Source: Pollutimonas sp. M17
GTDB taxonomy: Bacteria > Pseudomonadota > Gammaproteobacteria > Burkholderiales > Burkholderiaceae_B
Direction: 5' to 3'
Length of the DNA stretch: 64,000 nucleotides
NCBI RefSeq assembly: GCF_025836975.1
Contig: NZ_CP107548.1
Span: 558,001-622,000, forward strand
The notes below the pieces were generated by a model. It was not told the DNA's origin and searched no databases. It saw only the letters and a list, made by a program, of their open reading frames with translations. Each line of letters starts with the position of its first letter. The first letter of the stretch is position 1. The translations under genes were made by a program, and so were the position numbers. Shown one piece after another: positions 1 to 9,588 of this stretch.

Positions 1-180
1 CGGCGCCGCCCGGAAGCGGTTGCGCGTGAAGACCCCGGCAACGCTGCTGCCCTCTGCCAGGCGGAACACGGTCAGGTCGCGCCGGTTGGCCTTGCGTATG
101 CCGGCCTCGGCAATGCCGATTTCTACGCCCGCGACGGGGAAAATGCTGGATTCCGGTGGGATGTACAGGTTTACGGCCAT
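1..180 (-). CDS. argJ: Glutamate N-acetyltransferase / amino-acid acetyltransferase ArgJ, N-terminal part (cut by window edge)
   Basis: The first 60 residues of the protein are encoded on the minus strand from an ATG at 178-180; the rest lies outside the window. The translation begins [11 protein letters not shown] and continues with [26 protein letters not shown] and [12 protein letters not shown]. This is the characteristic start of ArgJ, whose family transfers acetyl groups from N-acetylornithine to glutamate in cyclic arginine biosynthesis. The autoproteolytic Thr and the rest of the fold cannot be checked here. It points out of the window, with 48 bp between its start and the stop of the neighbouring regulator gene; no strong ribosome binding site is visible. 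argC is also in this window but about 57 kb away, so the arginine genes are dispersed. Confidence 0.85.
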   Translation of the reverse strand, partial: MAVNLYIPPESSIFPVAGVEIGIAEAGIRKANRRDLTVFRLAEGSSVAGVFTRNRFRAAP

Positions 181-228
181 GGCTGTGCTCGGCAAGGGAT
201 GCGGGAACGAGTAATTCTATCGCAGCAT

Positions 229-717
229 TCAGTTCCGGTTCGGTGACTGGGGGCGGATCTGCAGCTTCAATTCGCCCAGTGCGTCGAAAAGGGTGTTCCG
301 GCTTTTCTCGGACAGGCCGCCGAAGATGGATTGGACCCATTCTTCGTGCGCCTGCGCCATCTTGCGGAAGCTGCGCTTGCCCTTGCCGGTAAGTTTGATC
401 AGCGAGCTGCGCCGGTCGGTGGCCACCTTGACGCGTTCGACCAGGCCTTCTTTTTCGAGCTGGTCGGTAATCCCCGTGATATTGCCGTTGGTGACCATCA
501 TGTGGCGCGAAAGCTCGCTCATTTTCATTCCGGCCGGCGTGCGCAGCAGCTGCGCCATCAGGTCGAAGCGCGGCAGAGTGGTCTCGTATTCCGTGCGCAG
601 GCGGCCGCGGATCTCGCTTTCGATCAGGTTGCAGCAGGTCAGCATGCGCAGCCATAGCCGCAGATCGCGATGGTCTTCGGGAACGGTGCGGCTTTCCAGG
701 TCGGGCGTGTCGGGCAT
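229..717 (-). CDS. MarR-family transcriptional regulator
   Basis: A 162-residue winged-helix regulator. I chose the ATG at 715-717 (MPDTPDLESRT), with AAGAAG upstream; an in-frame start at 801 would add 28 atypical residues. The helix-turn-helix lies at about residues 62-92 (LSRHMMVTNGNITG, then DQLEKEGLVERV) and the wing carries DRRSSLIKLT, as in MarR proteins that respond to aromatic acids or their CoA esters. It is divergent from the seven-gene aromatic-CoA cluster at 920-9520, with a 202-bp shared upstream region, so it is probably the local repressor. CoA-ester-responsive MarR repressors are common for such clusters, but the effector here is inference. The closest operator-like sequence is the palindrome at 2107-2122. 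Confidence 0.85.
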   Translation of the reverse strand: MPDTPDLESRTVPEDHRDLRLWLRMLTCCNLIESEIRGRLRTEYETTLPRFDLMAQLLRTPAGMKMSELSRHMMVTNGNITGITDQLEKEGLVERVKVATDRRSSLIKLTGKGKRSFRKMAQAHEEWVQSIFGGLSEKSRNTLFDALGELKLQIRPQSPNRN

Positions 718-919
718 GGCTTCTTTACAGGAAAAATGGCGCGTCAAATGGCAGGTTGTTGCGGGACATCGGGGCCGAAGCCGGGATATTTTAATCTTCA
801 ATCACATGGCAGTGGTAAATTCCGCAGTGCGGCCGCAAGCGGGAAGTTTATCCAGTTGCCTCGGCCCCGTCTTTGATATGCCGCAGTTTGTCGGATAACA
901 ATTGCTGGAGACCTGAACC
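718..919. promoter_or_regulatory. Divergent intergenic region between the marR-type gene and the catabolic cluster
   Basis: This 202-bp gap should carry the promoters for both directions. I see a short interrupted dyad, TTGT and ACAA arms six bases apart at 888-901, just upstream of the DUF2817 gene, and one AGTTTA half-site at 845-850 that matches an arm of the perfect palindrome at 2107-2122. No convincing -35/-10 pair stands out. A GGAG ribosome binding site at 907-910 serves the plus-strand gene. Operator assignment is tentative. Confidence 0.35.
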
Positions 920-2011
920 ATGTTCGAGAAGTATTTTGGCAGTAGCTATGCGGACGCGCGCGCCCGCTTCCTGGCGGCCGCGCGCCGGCGGCAATGCAGC
1001 CTGGAATCGCATGTGAACCCGGCGGGCCCGGGCGCCCAGGGCGAGGAGCTGGCGATGGACACGGCTTACTTCGGCGCCGCCGACGCCCGCGCCGTACTGG
1101 TGCTGACATCGGCCATGCATGGGGAGGAGGGCTACTGCGGTTCGGGATGCCAGGTGGCGCTTCTGGACGACCAGGCCTTGCTGGACAAGGCCCAGGCCGC
1201 CGGCATAGGCATCCTGCTGATCCATGCGGTCAATGCCTATGGTTTTTCATGGGGCCATCGCACCAATGAAGACAACATCGACCTGAACCGTAATTTCTGC
1301 GACTTCAGCAAGCCCCTGCCCGCGAATCCGCACTACGGCCGCCTGCATGATCTCCTGGTTCCGCAAAGCTGGCCGCCCTCGGCGGAGAACGAGGCCGCCA
1401 TCCAGGCGTTCAGGGACACCGAAGGCGAACAGGCCTATCGCGAAGGCGTGATGCTGGGGCAATACAGCCATCCGGAGGGCCTGTTCTATGGCGGCAGGGA
1501 AGCCAGCTGGAGCAATCGCATCCTGCGCCAGGTGCTGGCGCGGTACGGCCGGAACCGCGACCGCATGGTCTGGATCGACTATCACACCGGCCTGGGGCCT
1601 TATGGGCACGCCGAGAAGATCTTCGTGCAGAAGGGACGCCCGGAATATCTGCGGGCAAAATCCTGGTGGGGCAGCGATGTGGTCAGCGTCACCGATCCCG
1701 ACTCGAGCACGGTGGACATCGTCGGAACCGGCTTGCAGGCGCTGCTGGAAGAATGCGGCCACGTTCCCGAGCTGACCTTCATGGCGCTGGAATACGGCAC
1801 CGTGCCCATGAACGAGGTCTTCATGGCCTTGCGCGGGGATCGCTGGCTGGCCGGCCGCGACGACGTCGATGCGGCCCGGCGCAGTGCCATGAAGGCGGCG
1901 CACCGGGCGGCCTTCTATCCGGATCACGACGATTGGCGCGGCGCCGTGGTGGCGCAGTCCCGGGTGAACCTGCTGCAGGCCATCTACGGCCTGTCGGGCG
2001 AGAGCGCCTGA
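920..2011 (+). CDS. DUF2817 / M14-like zinc amidohydrolase, first gene of the aromatic-CoA cluster
   Basis: A 363-residue soluble protein without a signal peptide. SAMHGEEGYCGS gives the HxxE zinc-ligand pair (His67, Glu70). DNIDLNRNF (about residues 117-125) resembles the DxNRxF motif of the M14 aspartoacylase/AstE branch, DYHTGLGPYG (about 220) supplies a further His, and ALEYGT (about 288) the likely catalytic Glu. Known relatives cleave amide or peptide bonds next to a free carboxylate; the substrate of DUF2817 proteins is not established. The ATG follows GGAG by eight bases. Being first in a cluster for a benzoate-type acid, it may release that acid from an amino-acid conjugate (inference). 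A 165-bp gap with a palindrome separates it from the next gene, so it may be transcribed separately. Confidence 0.75.
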   Translation: MFEKYFGSSYADARARFLAAARRRQCSLESHVNPAGPGAQGEELAMDTAYFGAADARAVLVLTSAMHGEEGYCGSGCQVALLDDQALLDKAQAAGIGILLIHAVNAYGFSWGHRTNEDNIDLNRNFCDFSKPLPANPHYGRLHDLLVPQSWPPSAENEAAIQAFRDTEGEQAYREGVMLGQYSHPEGLFYGGREASWSNRILRQVLARYGRNRDRMVWIDYHTGLGPYGHAEKIFVQKGRPEYLRAKSWWGSDVVSVTDPDSSTVDIVGTGLQALLEECGHVPELTFMALEYGTVPMNEVFMALRGDRWLAGRDDVDAARRSAMKAAHRAAFYPDHDDWRGAVVAQSRVNLLQAIYGLSGESA

Positions 2012-2052
2012 TCGGCAACCCTCGGCGAGCCCCGGCCGTCCGCAAGCAAGGC

Positions 2053-2071
2053 GCAGCCCTGCGAGGGCTGC
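2053..2071 (+). other. Hairpin downstream of the DUF2817 gene
   Basis: GCAGCCCT and AGGGCTGC form a perfect 8-bp stem around a GCG loop. A run of nine T lies further on at 2090-2098, not directly after the stem, so this is at best a poor Rho-independent terminator. It may still reduce read-through from the DUF2817 gene into the monooxygenase gene. Confidence 0.4.
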
Positions 2072-2106
2072 AGAAATTTCTTGCGGGCGTTTTTTTTTGG
2101 CTATAT

Positions 2107-2122
2107 AGTTTAAGCTTAAACT
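2107..2122. promoter_or_regulatory. Perfect 16-bp palindrome, candidate MarR operator
   Basis: AGTTTAAGCTTAAACT is its own reverse complement. It lies 55 bp upstream of the ATG of the monooxygenase/reductase gene, inside an AT-rich stretch of an otherwise GC-rich gap, and overlaps TATA-like sequence just upstream (2102-2107). MarR dimers bind palindromes of about this size, and the regulator gene lies 1.4 kb away, so it is the best candidate operator. This link is inference. Confidence 0.55.
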
Positions 2123-2176
2123 AATAATGCCGGGTGGCGGTATCGAGGCCCTGGCGGAGACCGATTCGGAGCAACC

Positions 2177-4519
2177 ATGAAAATCGCATGCATAGGCGGA
2201 GGGCCGGCGGGGCTGTATTTCGGTTTGCTGATGAAGCTGGCCGATGCCGGGCACGAGGTCGCCGTCATAGAGCGCAACCGCCCTTACGACACCTTCGGGT
2301 GGGGCGTGGTGTTTTCCGATGCCACGCTGGACAACCTGAAAGAGGCCGACCCCGTTTCGGCGGAGCAGATCAGCGCCGCGTTCAATCACTGGGACGACAT
2401 CGAAATCCACTACAAGGGCCAAAGCATGCGCAGCAGCGGCCATGGCTTCATCGGCATAGGCCGAAAGAAGCTGCTCAATATCCTGCAGGCCCGCTGCGAG
2501 GAACTGGGCGTGAACCTGGTGTTCGAAACCGATGTCGGCGATGACCAGGCCATTGCCGAGAAATACCAGGCCGACCTGGTGATCGCCGCCGATGGCCTGA
2601 ACAGCCGGGTGCGCACCCGCTACGCAGCCACTTATAAGCCCGACATCGATACCCGCCTGTGCCGCTTCGTCTGGCTGGGCACCGAACAGACCTTCGACGC
2701 GTTCACCTTCGCCTTCGTGCAGACCGAGCACGGCTGGTTCCAGGCGCATGCCTATCAGTTCGAGCCGGGCATGTCCACCTTCATCGTCGAAACGCTGGAT
2801 GAAACCTGGAAGGCGGCCGGGCTCGATGCCATGACCCAGGAAGACGGCATCGCCTATTGCGAAAAGCTGTTCGCGCCCTGGCTGGGCGGGCATGCCCTGG
2901 TTTCGAATGCGGGCCACCTGCGCGGGTCGGCCATCTGGATACGGTTCCCGCGCGTCATCTGCGACACCTGGATACACGAGCAGGCGCTGCCCGGCGGACG
3001 CAGCGTTCCCGTGGTGCTGATGGGCGACGCCGCGCATACGGCGCACTTTTCCATCGGTTCGGGCACCAAGCTGGCGCTGGAAGACGCCATCGAGCTGCAC
3101 CGGTCCATACTCTCGCACGGCGGCGACTTGCGGGCGGCGCTGCGCCACTACCAGGACGTGCGCAGCATCGAGGTGCTGAAGATACAGAACGCGGCACGCA
3201 ATTCGACGGAATGGTTCGAGAACGTTGCGCGCTACGCGGGCTTCGAGCCCAGGCAGTTCGCCTATTCGCTGTTGACGCGATCGCAACGCATATCCCATGA
3301 GAACCTGCGCCTGCGCGATGCCCAATGGCTGGAGGGCTATGAGCACTGGCTGGCCGGCAAGGCCGGACTGAATGCGAATGGCGCGGGGCATCCGGTTCCG
3401 CCCATGCTCACGCCCTACAAGGCACGCGGCGTCACATTGAAGAATCGCATCGTCGTCTCGCCCATGGCGATGTACTCCAGCGTGGACGGCGTGCCGGGCG
3501 ACTTCCATCTGGTGCACCTGGGCGGGCGCGCCATGGGCGGTGCGGGGCTGGTCATGGTCGAAATGACCTGCGTATCGCCACAGGCCCGAATAACCCCGGG
3601 GTGCCCGGGCCTTTGGACGGATGAACAGATGCAGGCGTTCAGGCGCATCGTGGATTTCGTCCATCGGAACAGCGACGCGCGCATCGGCATACAGCTGGGG
3701 CATGCGGGCCGCAAGGGGTCCACCCGCGTCAGTTGGGAAGGCACCGACATGCCGCTGCCCGAAGGCAACTGGCCGCTGGTGTCCGCATCGGCACTGCCGT
3801 ATATAGCGGGGGTATCGCAGGTGCCCCAGGCCATGACGCGCGAGCAGATGGACGCGGTCCGCGACCAGTTCGCGGCGGCGGCCCGCCGCGCGGCCCAGGC
3901 GGGCTTCGATTGGCTGGAACTGCATTGCGCCCACGGCTACCTGCTTTCCAGCTTCATTTCGCCGCTGACCAACCAGCGCGACGATGAATATGGCGGCTCT
4001 CTGGACAACCGCCTGCGCTATCCGCTGGAAGTCTTCGACGCCGTAAGGGCGGCATGGCCCGAGGATCTGCCGATGTCGGTGCGGATCTCGGCGCACGACT
4101 GGGTCGATGGCGGGATCACGGCCGACGACGCCATACAGATCGCCTTGCGTTTCAAGCAGGCCGGCGCCGACATGCTGGACTGCTCCTCGGGGCAGGTCAG
4201 CAAGGCGGAGCAGCCGGTATACGGACGCATGTACCAGACTCCGTTCTCGGACCGCATCCGCAATGAAGCGGGCGTGCCGACGATAGCGGTGGGCGCGATC
4301 TTCGAGGCCGACCACGTCAACAGCATCATCGCGTCCGGGCGCGCCGACCTATGCGCGCTGGCGCGGCCCCACCTTGCCGATGCCGCCTGGACCCTGCGCG
4401 AGTCCGCGCGCATCGGCTACACCGATGTCAGCTGGCCGCGCCAGTACTTTCCCGCCAAGCGGCAACTGGAAACCAACTTCGAACGGGCGGCCGCCTACGC
4501 GCAGCCGTTGGCAAAATGA
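2177..4519 (+). CDS. Bifunctional 2-aminobenzoyl-CoA / salicylyl-CoA monooxygenase-reductase
   Basis: A 780-residue fusion. Residues 1 to about 390 are an FAD-dependent aromatic hydroxylase: GGGPAG at 7-12 binds the ADP part of FAD and [14 protein letters not shown] near 285 is the second FAD motif. Residues about 405-780 are an Old-Yellow-Enzyme-type NADH:flavin oxidoreductase, with [30 protein letters not shown], and [20 protein letters not shown] followed by DDEYGG. The same architecture is known in 2-aminobenzoyl-CoA monooxygenase/reductase of Azoarcus evansii, which hydroxylates and then reduces the ring, and in salicylyl-CoA 5-hydroxylases. Sequence alone does not decide between amino and hydroxy substrates; the CoA ligase and RidA neighbours favour the amino version. 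GGAG precedes the ATG. The last codons overlap the next gene by four bases (ATGA). Confidence 0.9.
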   Translation: MKIACIGGGPAGLYFGLLMKLADAGHEVAVIERNRPYDTFGWGVVFSDATLDNLKEADPVSAEQISAAFNHWDDIEIHYKGQSMRSSGHGFIGIGRKKLLNILQARCEELGVNLVFETDVGDDQAIAEKYQADLVIAADGLNSRVRTRYAATYKPDIDTRLCRFVWLGTEQTFDAFTFAFVQTEHGWFQAHAYQFEPGMSTFIVETLDETWKAAGLDAMTQEDGIAYCEKLFAPWLGGHALVSNAGHLRGSAIWIRFPRVICDTWIHEQALPGGRSVPVVLMGDAAHTAHFSIGSGTKLALEDAIELHRSILSHGGDLRAALRHYQDVRSIEVLKIQNAARNSTEWFENVARYAGFEPRQFAYSLLTRSQRISHENLRLRDAQWLEGYEHWLAGKAGLNANGAGHPVPPMLTPYKARGVTLKNRIVVSPMAMYSSVDGVPGDFHLVHLGGRAMGGAGLVMVEMTCVSPQARITPGCPGLWTDEQMQAFRRIVDFVHRNSDARIGIQLGHAGRKGSTRVSWEGTDMPLPEGNWPLVSASALPYIAGVSQVPQAMTREQMDAVRDQFAAAARRAAQAGFDWLELHCAHGYLLSSFISPLTNQRDDEYGGSLDNRLRYPLEVFDAVRAAWPEDLPMSVRISAHDWVDGGITADDAIQIALRFKQAGADMLDCSSGQVSKAEQPVYGRMYQTPFSDRIRNEAGVPTIAVGAIFEADHVNSIIASGRADLCALARPHLADAAWTLRESARIGYTDVSWPRQYFPAKRQLETNFERAAAYAQPLAK

Positions 4520-5304
4520 AATCAGCTCAACCATTGAACGGGCGGCATGCCCTGGTCACCGGCGGGTCGCGCGGAATAGGCTTTGCCGTCGCGCAGCAGC
4601 TGGCCGGCCTTGGCGCCCGCATAACCCTTATGGGACGGGATGCCGCCGCGCTGGACGAGGCGGCCGGCCGCCTTTCCGGACAGGCGCGCGTGGGCTTCGT
4701 GCGTGGCGACATCGCGCAGCGCGGCCAGGTCCTGCAGGCCTTCGCGCAGGCCAGGGAGGCCTTCGGCTCCATAGACATCCTGGTCAACAACGCGGGCCAG
4801 GCGGAAAGCCAGCGTTTCGACCGTGTCGATGAAGAAACATGGCAGCGCATGATCGCCGTCAATCTAAGCGGGACCTTCCACTGCATGCAGGCCGCGCTGC
4901 CCGACATGCTGGAACGCAAATGGGGCCGCATCGTCAATGTCGCCAGCACGGCGGGCCTGATCGGCTACGCCTATGTCAGCGCCTACTGCGCCGCCAAGCA
5001 CGGCGTGATCGGCTTGACCCGGGCGCTGGCCCTTGAGGTCGCCCGCAAGGGAATCACGGTCAACGCGGTGTGCCCGGGCTACACCGAAACCGACATCGTC
5101 CATGGCGCCGTCGAGAACATCGTAAACAGGACGGGCGTGTCGCCCGACCAGGCCCGGGCCACGCTGGCCGAGCGCAATCCGCAGGGCAGGCTGGTACAGC
5201 CCGACGAGGTGGCCCGCGCCGTGGCGTGGCTATGCCTGCCGGACGCCGGGTCCATCAACGGGCAAGCCATCCCCGTGGACGGCGGCGAGGTCATGGCGGG
5301 TTGA
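4516..5304 (+). CDS. Short-chain dehydrogenase (SDR), probable 3-hydroxyacyl-CoA dehydrogenase of the cluster
   Basis: A 262-residue classical SDR starting at the ATG that overlaps the previous stop by four bases. It has the NAD(P)-binding TGGSRGIG at 15-22, NNAG near residue 92, the catalytic Ser in ASTAG, and YCAAK with the catalytic Tyr and Lys near 157-161; [11 protein letters not shown] follows. The length is typical. Translational coupling to the dearomatising enzyme suggests that it oxidises or reduces an alicyclic hydroxy/oxo-acyl-CoA intermediate, as proposed for the dehydrogenase of 2-aminobenzoyl-CoA clusters. A general FabG role in fatty acid synthesis is unlikely because no fab genes are near. 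Confidence 0.85.
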   Translation: MKSAQPLNGRHALVTGGSRGIGFAVAQQLAGLGARITLMGRDAAALDEAAGRLSGQARVGFVRGDIAQRGQVLQAFAQAREAFGSIDILVNNAGQAESQRFDRVDEETWQRMIAVNLSGTFHCMQAALPDMLERKWGRIVNVASTAGLIGYAYVSAYCAAKHGVIGLTRALALEVARKGITVNAVCPGYTETDIVHGAVENIVNRTGVSPDQARATLAERNPQGRLVQPDEVARAVAWLCLPDAGSINGQAIPVDGGEVMAG

Positions 5305-5305
5305 T

Positions 5306-5323
5306 CGCCGCCGGCCGGCGGCG
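5306..5323 (+). other. GC-only 18-bp palindrome inside the operon
   Basis: CGCCGCCGGCCGGCGGCG is a perfect palindrome starting two bases after the SDR stop codon, followed eight bases later by TTTT. It could fold as a strong hairpin and act as a weak intra-operon attenuator or mRNA-stabilising element in the 65-bp gap before the hydratase gene. Confidence 0.45.
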
Positions 5324-5369
5324 GCTTGCCTTTTAGCGTTAACAGGCCCTAGGGGAAAAAGGAAACAGC

Positions 5370-6221
5370 ATGCGGGAAACAGAACACACCATGGCGGGAC
5401 ACAAGCGTCCCTGTGCGGGCTACCAGGCCAGGAACTTCCTGTGGACCGCCTCGGAGGACGGCAAGGTGGCCACCATCACCCTGAACCGACCGGAACGCAA
5501 GAACCCCCTGACCTTCGATTCCTATGCCGAACTGCGCGACCTGTTCCGGGCGCTCGTCTACGCCACCGACATCAAGACCGTCGTCGTAACGGGCGCGGGC
5601 GGGAACTTCTGCTCCGGCGGCGACGTGCATGAAATCATCGGCCCGCTGACGCAAATGAGCGCGCCCGAACTGCTGGACTTCACCCGCATGACGGGCGACC
5701 TGGTCAAGGCCATGCGGGCCTGCCCTGCGCCTGTCATCTCGGCCGTGGACGGCATCTGCGCCGGCGCGGGGGCCATGATCGCCCTGGCTTCCGACCTGCG
5801 GCTGGGAACGCCGCAGGCGCGCACCGCCTTTCTGTTCACGCGCGTGGGCCTGGCGGGCGCCGACATGGGCGCCTGCACGCTTTTGCCGCGCATGATAGGG
5901 CAGGGGCGCGCGTCGGAGCTGCTGTACACCGGCCGCTCCATGAGCGCGCAAGAAGGGGTTGAATGGGGCTTCTTCAACAGCCTGCACGAATCCGGCCAGG
6001 TGCTGGACGCGGCGCAGGCGCTGGCGCGCCAGTTGGCGGACGGGCCCACTTTTGCGCATGGCATGACCAAGAAGCTGCTGCACCAGGAGTGGAACATGGG
6101 CGTGGACGAAGCCATCGAGGCCGAGGCGCAGGCCCAGGCCATCTGCATGCAGACCCGCGATTTCCGCCGCGCCTACGATGCCTTCGTGGCCAAGCGCAAG
6201 CCTGTGTTCGAGGGTGATTGA
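5370..6221 (+). CDS. Enoyl-CoA hydratase/isomerase family protein
   Basis: A 283-residue crotonase-fold protein. [17 protein letters not shown] (about 72-88) forms one half of the oxyanion hole and [20 protein letters not shown] (about 127-146) the other. The C-terminal part has GFFNSL and an [14 protein letters not shown] helix. AAGGAAACAG precedes the chosen ATG; a second Met at residue 8 is less well placed. In 2-aminobenzoyl-CoA-type clusters such a protein hydrates a ring double bond or opens the ring hydrolytically; which step it serves here cannot be told from sequence. It lies directly next to the acyl-CoA dehydrogenase gene with no gap. Confidence 0.88.
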   Translation: MRETEHTMAGHKRPCAGYQARNFLWTASEDGKVATITLNRPERKNPLTFDSYAELRDLFRALVYATDIKTVVVTGAGGNFCSGGDVHEIIGPLTQMSAPELLDFTRMTGDLVKAMRACPAPVISAVDGICAGAGAMIALASDLRLGTPQARTAFLFTRVGLAGADMGACTLLPRMIGQGRASELLYTGRSMSAQEGVEWGFFNSLHESGQVLDAAQALARQLADGPTFAHGMTKKLLHQEWNMGVDEAIEAEAQAQAICMQTRDFRRAYDAFVAKRKPVFEGD

Positions 6222-7394
<1,173 letters not shown>

Positions 7395-7449
7395 GTTCCG
7401 GCGCGCTGCAAGCGACGCCGGCGCATGCACAAGAAGACAGGAGACGACA

Positions 7450-9099
7450 ATGGAAGCATCCGCTCACATCGATACCTTTGCGCGGGATCATCTTCCGCCG
7501 CCCCGGGAATGGCCCGAGCTGCTGCTGGATGGCAACCCCGACGTGGCCTATCCGGCGCGGTTCAATTGCGCCTGCGTCCTGGTCGACGACCTGGTGGAGC
7601 AGGGGCATGGCGAACGCGTGGCCCTGCGCTGGCGCGAGGGCGCGGAACAGCGCGCGATGAGCTACCGCGAACTGATGGCGCTGACCAACCGCATTGCGCA
7701 TGTACTGGTGGACGACATGGGCCTGCAGCCCGGCAACCGGGTTCTGCTGCGCGGGCCGAACAACCCCATGATGGCCGCGTGCTGGCTTGCCGCCGTCAAG
7801 GCGGGGCTGGTGACGGTCCCCACCATGCCCTTGCTGCGGGCCGTCGAATTGCAGAAAGTCATCAGCAAGGCGAAGGTCCAGGCGGTTCTGTGCGACGAGC
7901 GCCTGTGCGCCGAGATCATGCACTGCGCCGACCCGGCCCACCCCAGCCATTGCCCCGACCTGCGCCAGATACGCTATTTCCATAAGGACGGCCCCGAGGG
8001 CATCGAGGCGCTGGCCGCCGGCAAGCCCGCCGATTTCACGCCTTGCGACACCGCCGGCGACGATATCTGCCTGATTGCGTTTACCAGCGGCACCACGGGC
8101 AAGCCCAAGGGCTGCATGCATTTTCATCGCGACGTGCTGGCCATGTGCGACACCTTCTCGCGCCACACGCTGGGCATGCGCGCCCAGGACATCGTCTGCG
8201 GCACGCCGCCCCTGGCTTTCACCTTCGGCCTGGGAGGGCTGCTGTGCTTCCCGCTGCGCGTCGGCGCCTCCACGGTGCTGAGCGAAAGGCTGACGCCCGA
8301 CGAGCTGCTGCAGACGGTGCAGGATTTCGGCGCCACCATGACCTTCACCGCGCCAACCTTCTATCGCCAGATGGCGGGCCAGGCGGGGAAGTACGATCTT
8401 TCCTCGCTCAAGAATTCGGTGTCGGCGGGCGAGGCCCTGCCCGATGCGACGCGGCAGCTCTGGAAGCAATGCACAGGCATCGAAATGATAGACGGCATCG
8501 GCGGCACGGAGATGATCCATGTGTACGTGTCGAGCTCCGGCAGCCAGGTGCGCGCCGGCGCCATCGGCAAGGCGGTGCCCGGCTACGTGGCCCGGGTGGT
8601 CGATGAGGATCTGCGGCCCGTGGCCAGCGGCGTGGCCGGCCGGCTGGCGGTGAAAGGCCCGACGGGCTGCCGCTATCTGGACGACGAGCGCCAGCGCGTC
8701 TTCGTTCAGCAGGGTTGGAACCTGCCCGGCGATACCTTCATCATGGACGACGACGGCTACCTGTATTACCAGGCGCGCAATGACGACATGATCATTTCCG
8801 CAGGCTACAACATCGCGGGCCCCGAGGTCGAAGGGACTTTGCTGCGGCACGAGGCCGTGGCCGAATGCGGCGTGGTGGGCCAGCCCGATGCCGAGCGCGG
8901 CAATATCGTCAAGGCCTATGTGGTGCTCAAGCCCGGCTTCGTGGGCGATGCCGCCATGGTCAAGGCCTTGCAGGAGCACGTCAAGGCCGCCATCGCGCCC
9001 TATAAGTATCCCCGGTCCATTGAGTTCATGGATAGCCTGCCCCGGACCGAAACCGGCAAATTGCAGCGCTTCGTCCTGCGCAACAGATCAACCCAATAA
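7450..9099 (+). CDS. Aryl-CoA ligase (2-aminobenzoate/benzoate-CoA ligase family)
   Basis: A 549-residue ANL-superfamily adenylating enzyme. AFTSGTTGKPKGCMHFHRD (about 205-223) is the phosphate-binding loop, DGIGGTEMIH (about 347) the A5 region, DDDGYLYYQARNDDMI (about 432) carries the hinge Asp/Arg, and TGKLQRF near the end holds the catalytic Lys. It resembles benzoate- and 2-aminobenzoate-CoA ligases rather than acetate or fatty-acid ligases. It should activate the aromatic acid with ATP and CoA, giving the thioester used by the monooxygenase/reductase. AGGAGA precedes the ATG. A 55-bp gap separates it from the dehydrogenase gene; the RidA gene follows 10 bp downstream. Confidence 0.9.
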   Translation: MEASAHIDTFARDHLPPPREWPELLLDGNPDVAYPARFNCACVLVDDLVEQGHGERVALRWREGAEQRAMSYRELMALTNRIAHVLVDDMGLQPGNRVLLRGPNNPMMAACWLAAVKAGLVTVPTMPLLRAVELQKVISKAKVQAVLCDERLCAEIMHCADPAHPSHCPDLRQIRYFHKDGPEGIEALAAGKPADFTPCDTAGDDICLIAFTSGTTGKPKGCMHFHRDVLAMCDTFSRHTLGMRAQDIVCGTPPLAFTFGLGGLLCFPLRVGASTVLSERLTPDELLQTVQDFGATMTFTAPTFYRQMAGQAGKYDLSSLKNSVSAGEALPDATRQLWKQCTGIEMIDGIGGTEMIHVYVSSSGSQVRAGAIGKAVPGYVARVVDEDLRPVASGVAGRLAVKGPTGCRYLDDERQRVFVQQGWNLPGDTFIMDDDGYLYYQARNDDMIISAGYNIAGPEVEGTLLRHEAVAECGVVGQPDAERGNIVKAYVVLKPGFVGDAAMVKALQEHVKAAIAPYKYPRSIEFMDSLPRTETGKLQRFVLRNRSTQ

Positions 9100-9109
9100 G
9101 GAAAACGGC

Positions 9110-9520
9110 ATGGAGTTTCTGCATCCCCCAGGCTGGCTGGAGCCCCGCGGCTACGCCAACGGCATCATGACGGAGATGAAGGTGGGCAGCCGCCTGCTAT
9201 TCGTGGGCGGCCAGGTCGGCTGGAATGAGCGGCAGGAGTTCGAAACCGACGACTTCGCCGAACAGGTGGGCCAGGCCCTGAAGAACATCGTCGCCATTCT
9301 GAAAGAGGGCGGCGCCGGCCCGCAGCACATCACGCGCATGACCTGGTATGTGTGCGACAAGCGGGAGTACGTTGCGGCCTTGCGGCAAGTCGGCCAGCAC
9401 TACCGCGACATCATAGGCCGCCATTTTCCGGCCATGACGGCCGTGCAGGTGGCCGACCTGGTCGAAGACCGGGCCCGCGTCGAAATCGAGGTCACCGCCG
9501 TCGTTCCGCCGCCGGATTGA
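9110..9520 (+). CDS. RidA family protein (enamine/imine deaminase type)
   Basis: A 136-residue protein; the ATG at 9110 follows AAGGAAAACGGC. It has the RidA fold signatures LLFVGGQVGWN (about 27-37), QVGQALKNIVAILKEGG and VCDKREYVAALRQVG, and ends near MTAVQVADLVEDRARVEIEVTAV. The Arg of the canonical RidA active site is followed here by VEIEVTA (R-V-E-I-E). Known RidA proteins speed hydrolysis of reactive enamines and imines to ketones plus ammonia. Sitting last in a cluster that reduces an amino-substituted aromatic ring, it could deaminate the enamine intermediate. A general housekeeping role is less likely given the tight linkage. Confidence 0.85.
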   Translation: MEFLHPPGWLEPRGYANGIMTEMKVGSRLLFVGGQVGWNERQEFETDDFAEQVGQALKNIVAILKEGGAGPQHITRMTWYVCDKREYVAALRQVGQHYRDIIGRHFPAMTAVQVADLVEDRARVEIEVTAVVPPPD

Positions 9521-9547
9521 CCGCCCCGGAGCCTTCCCCGGGGGCGG
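9521..9547 (+). terminator. GC-rich hairpin between convergent ridA-type and hemL genes
   Basis: CCGCCCC (9521-9527) pairs with GGGGCGG (9541-9547), with two further G-C pairs possible across a bulge. It follows the stop codon directly. There is no T tract, so it is a possible but unproven transcription end for the catabolic cluster. Confidence 0.35.
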
Positions 9548-9588
9548 GGCACCGGAAACCCGGCTGCATCCGCCCGACGGAGCCGATC

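Noticed and set aside
2053-2098. Full Rho-independent terminator after DUF2817
   Set aside because: The T run is about 20 bases away from the stem, so it is listed only as a hairpin.
1247-4315. A 1022-codon open frame antisense to the DUF2817 and monooxygenase/reductase genes
   Set aside because: It runs opposite two well-supported genes, has no family motif and a low-complexity, Arg/Gly/His-rich composition; GC-rich codon bias opens such frames.
4516-5304. SDR as fatty-acid FabG
   Set aside because: It is translationally coupled to the aromatic monooxygenase and no fab genes are near.
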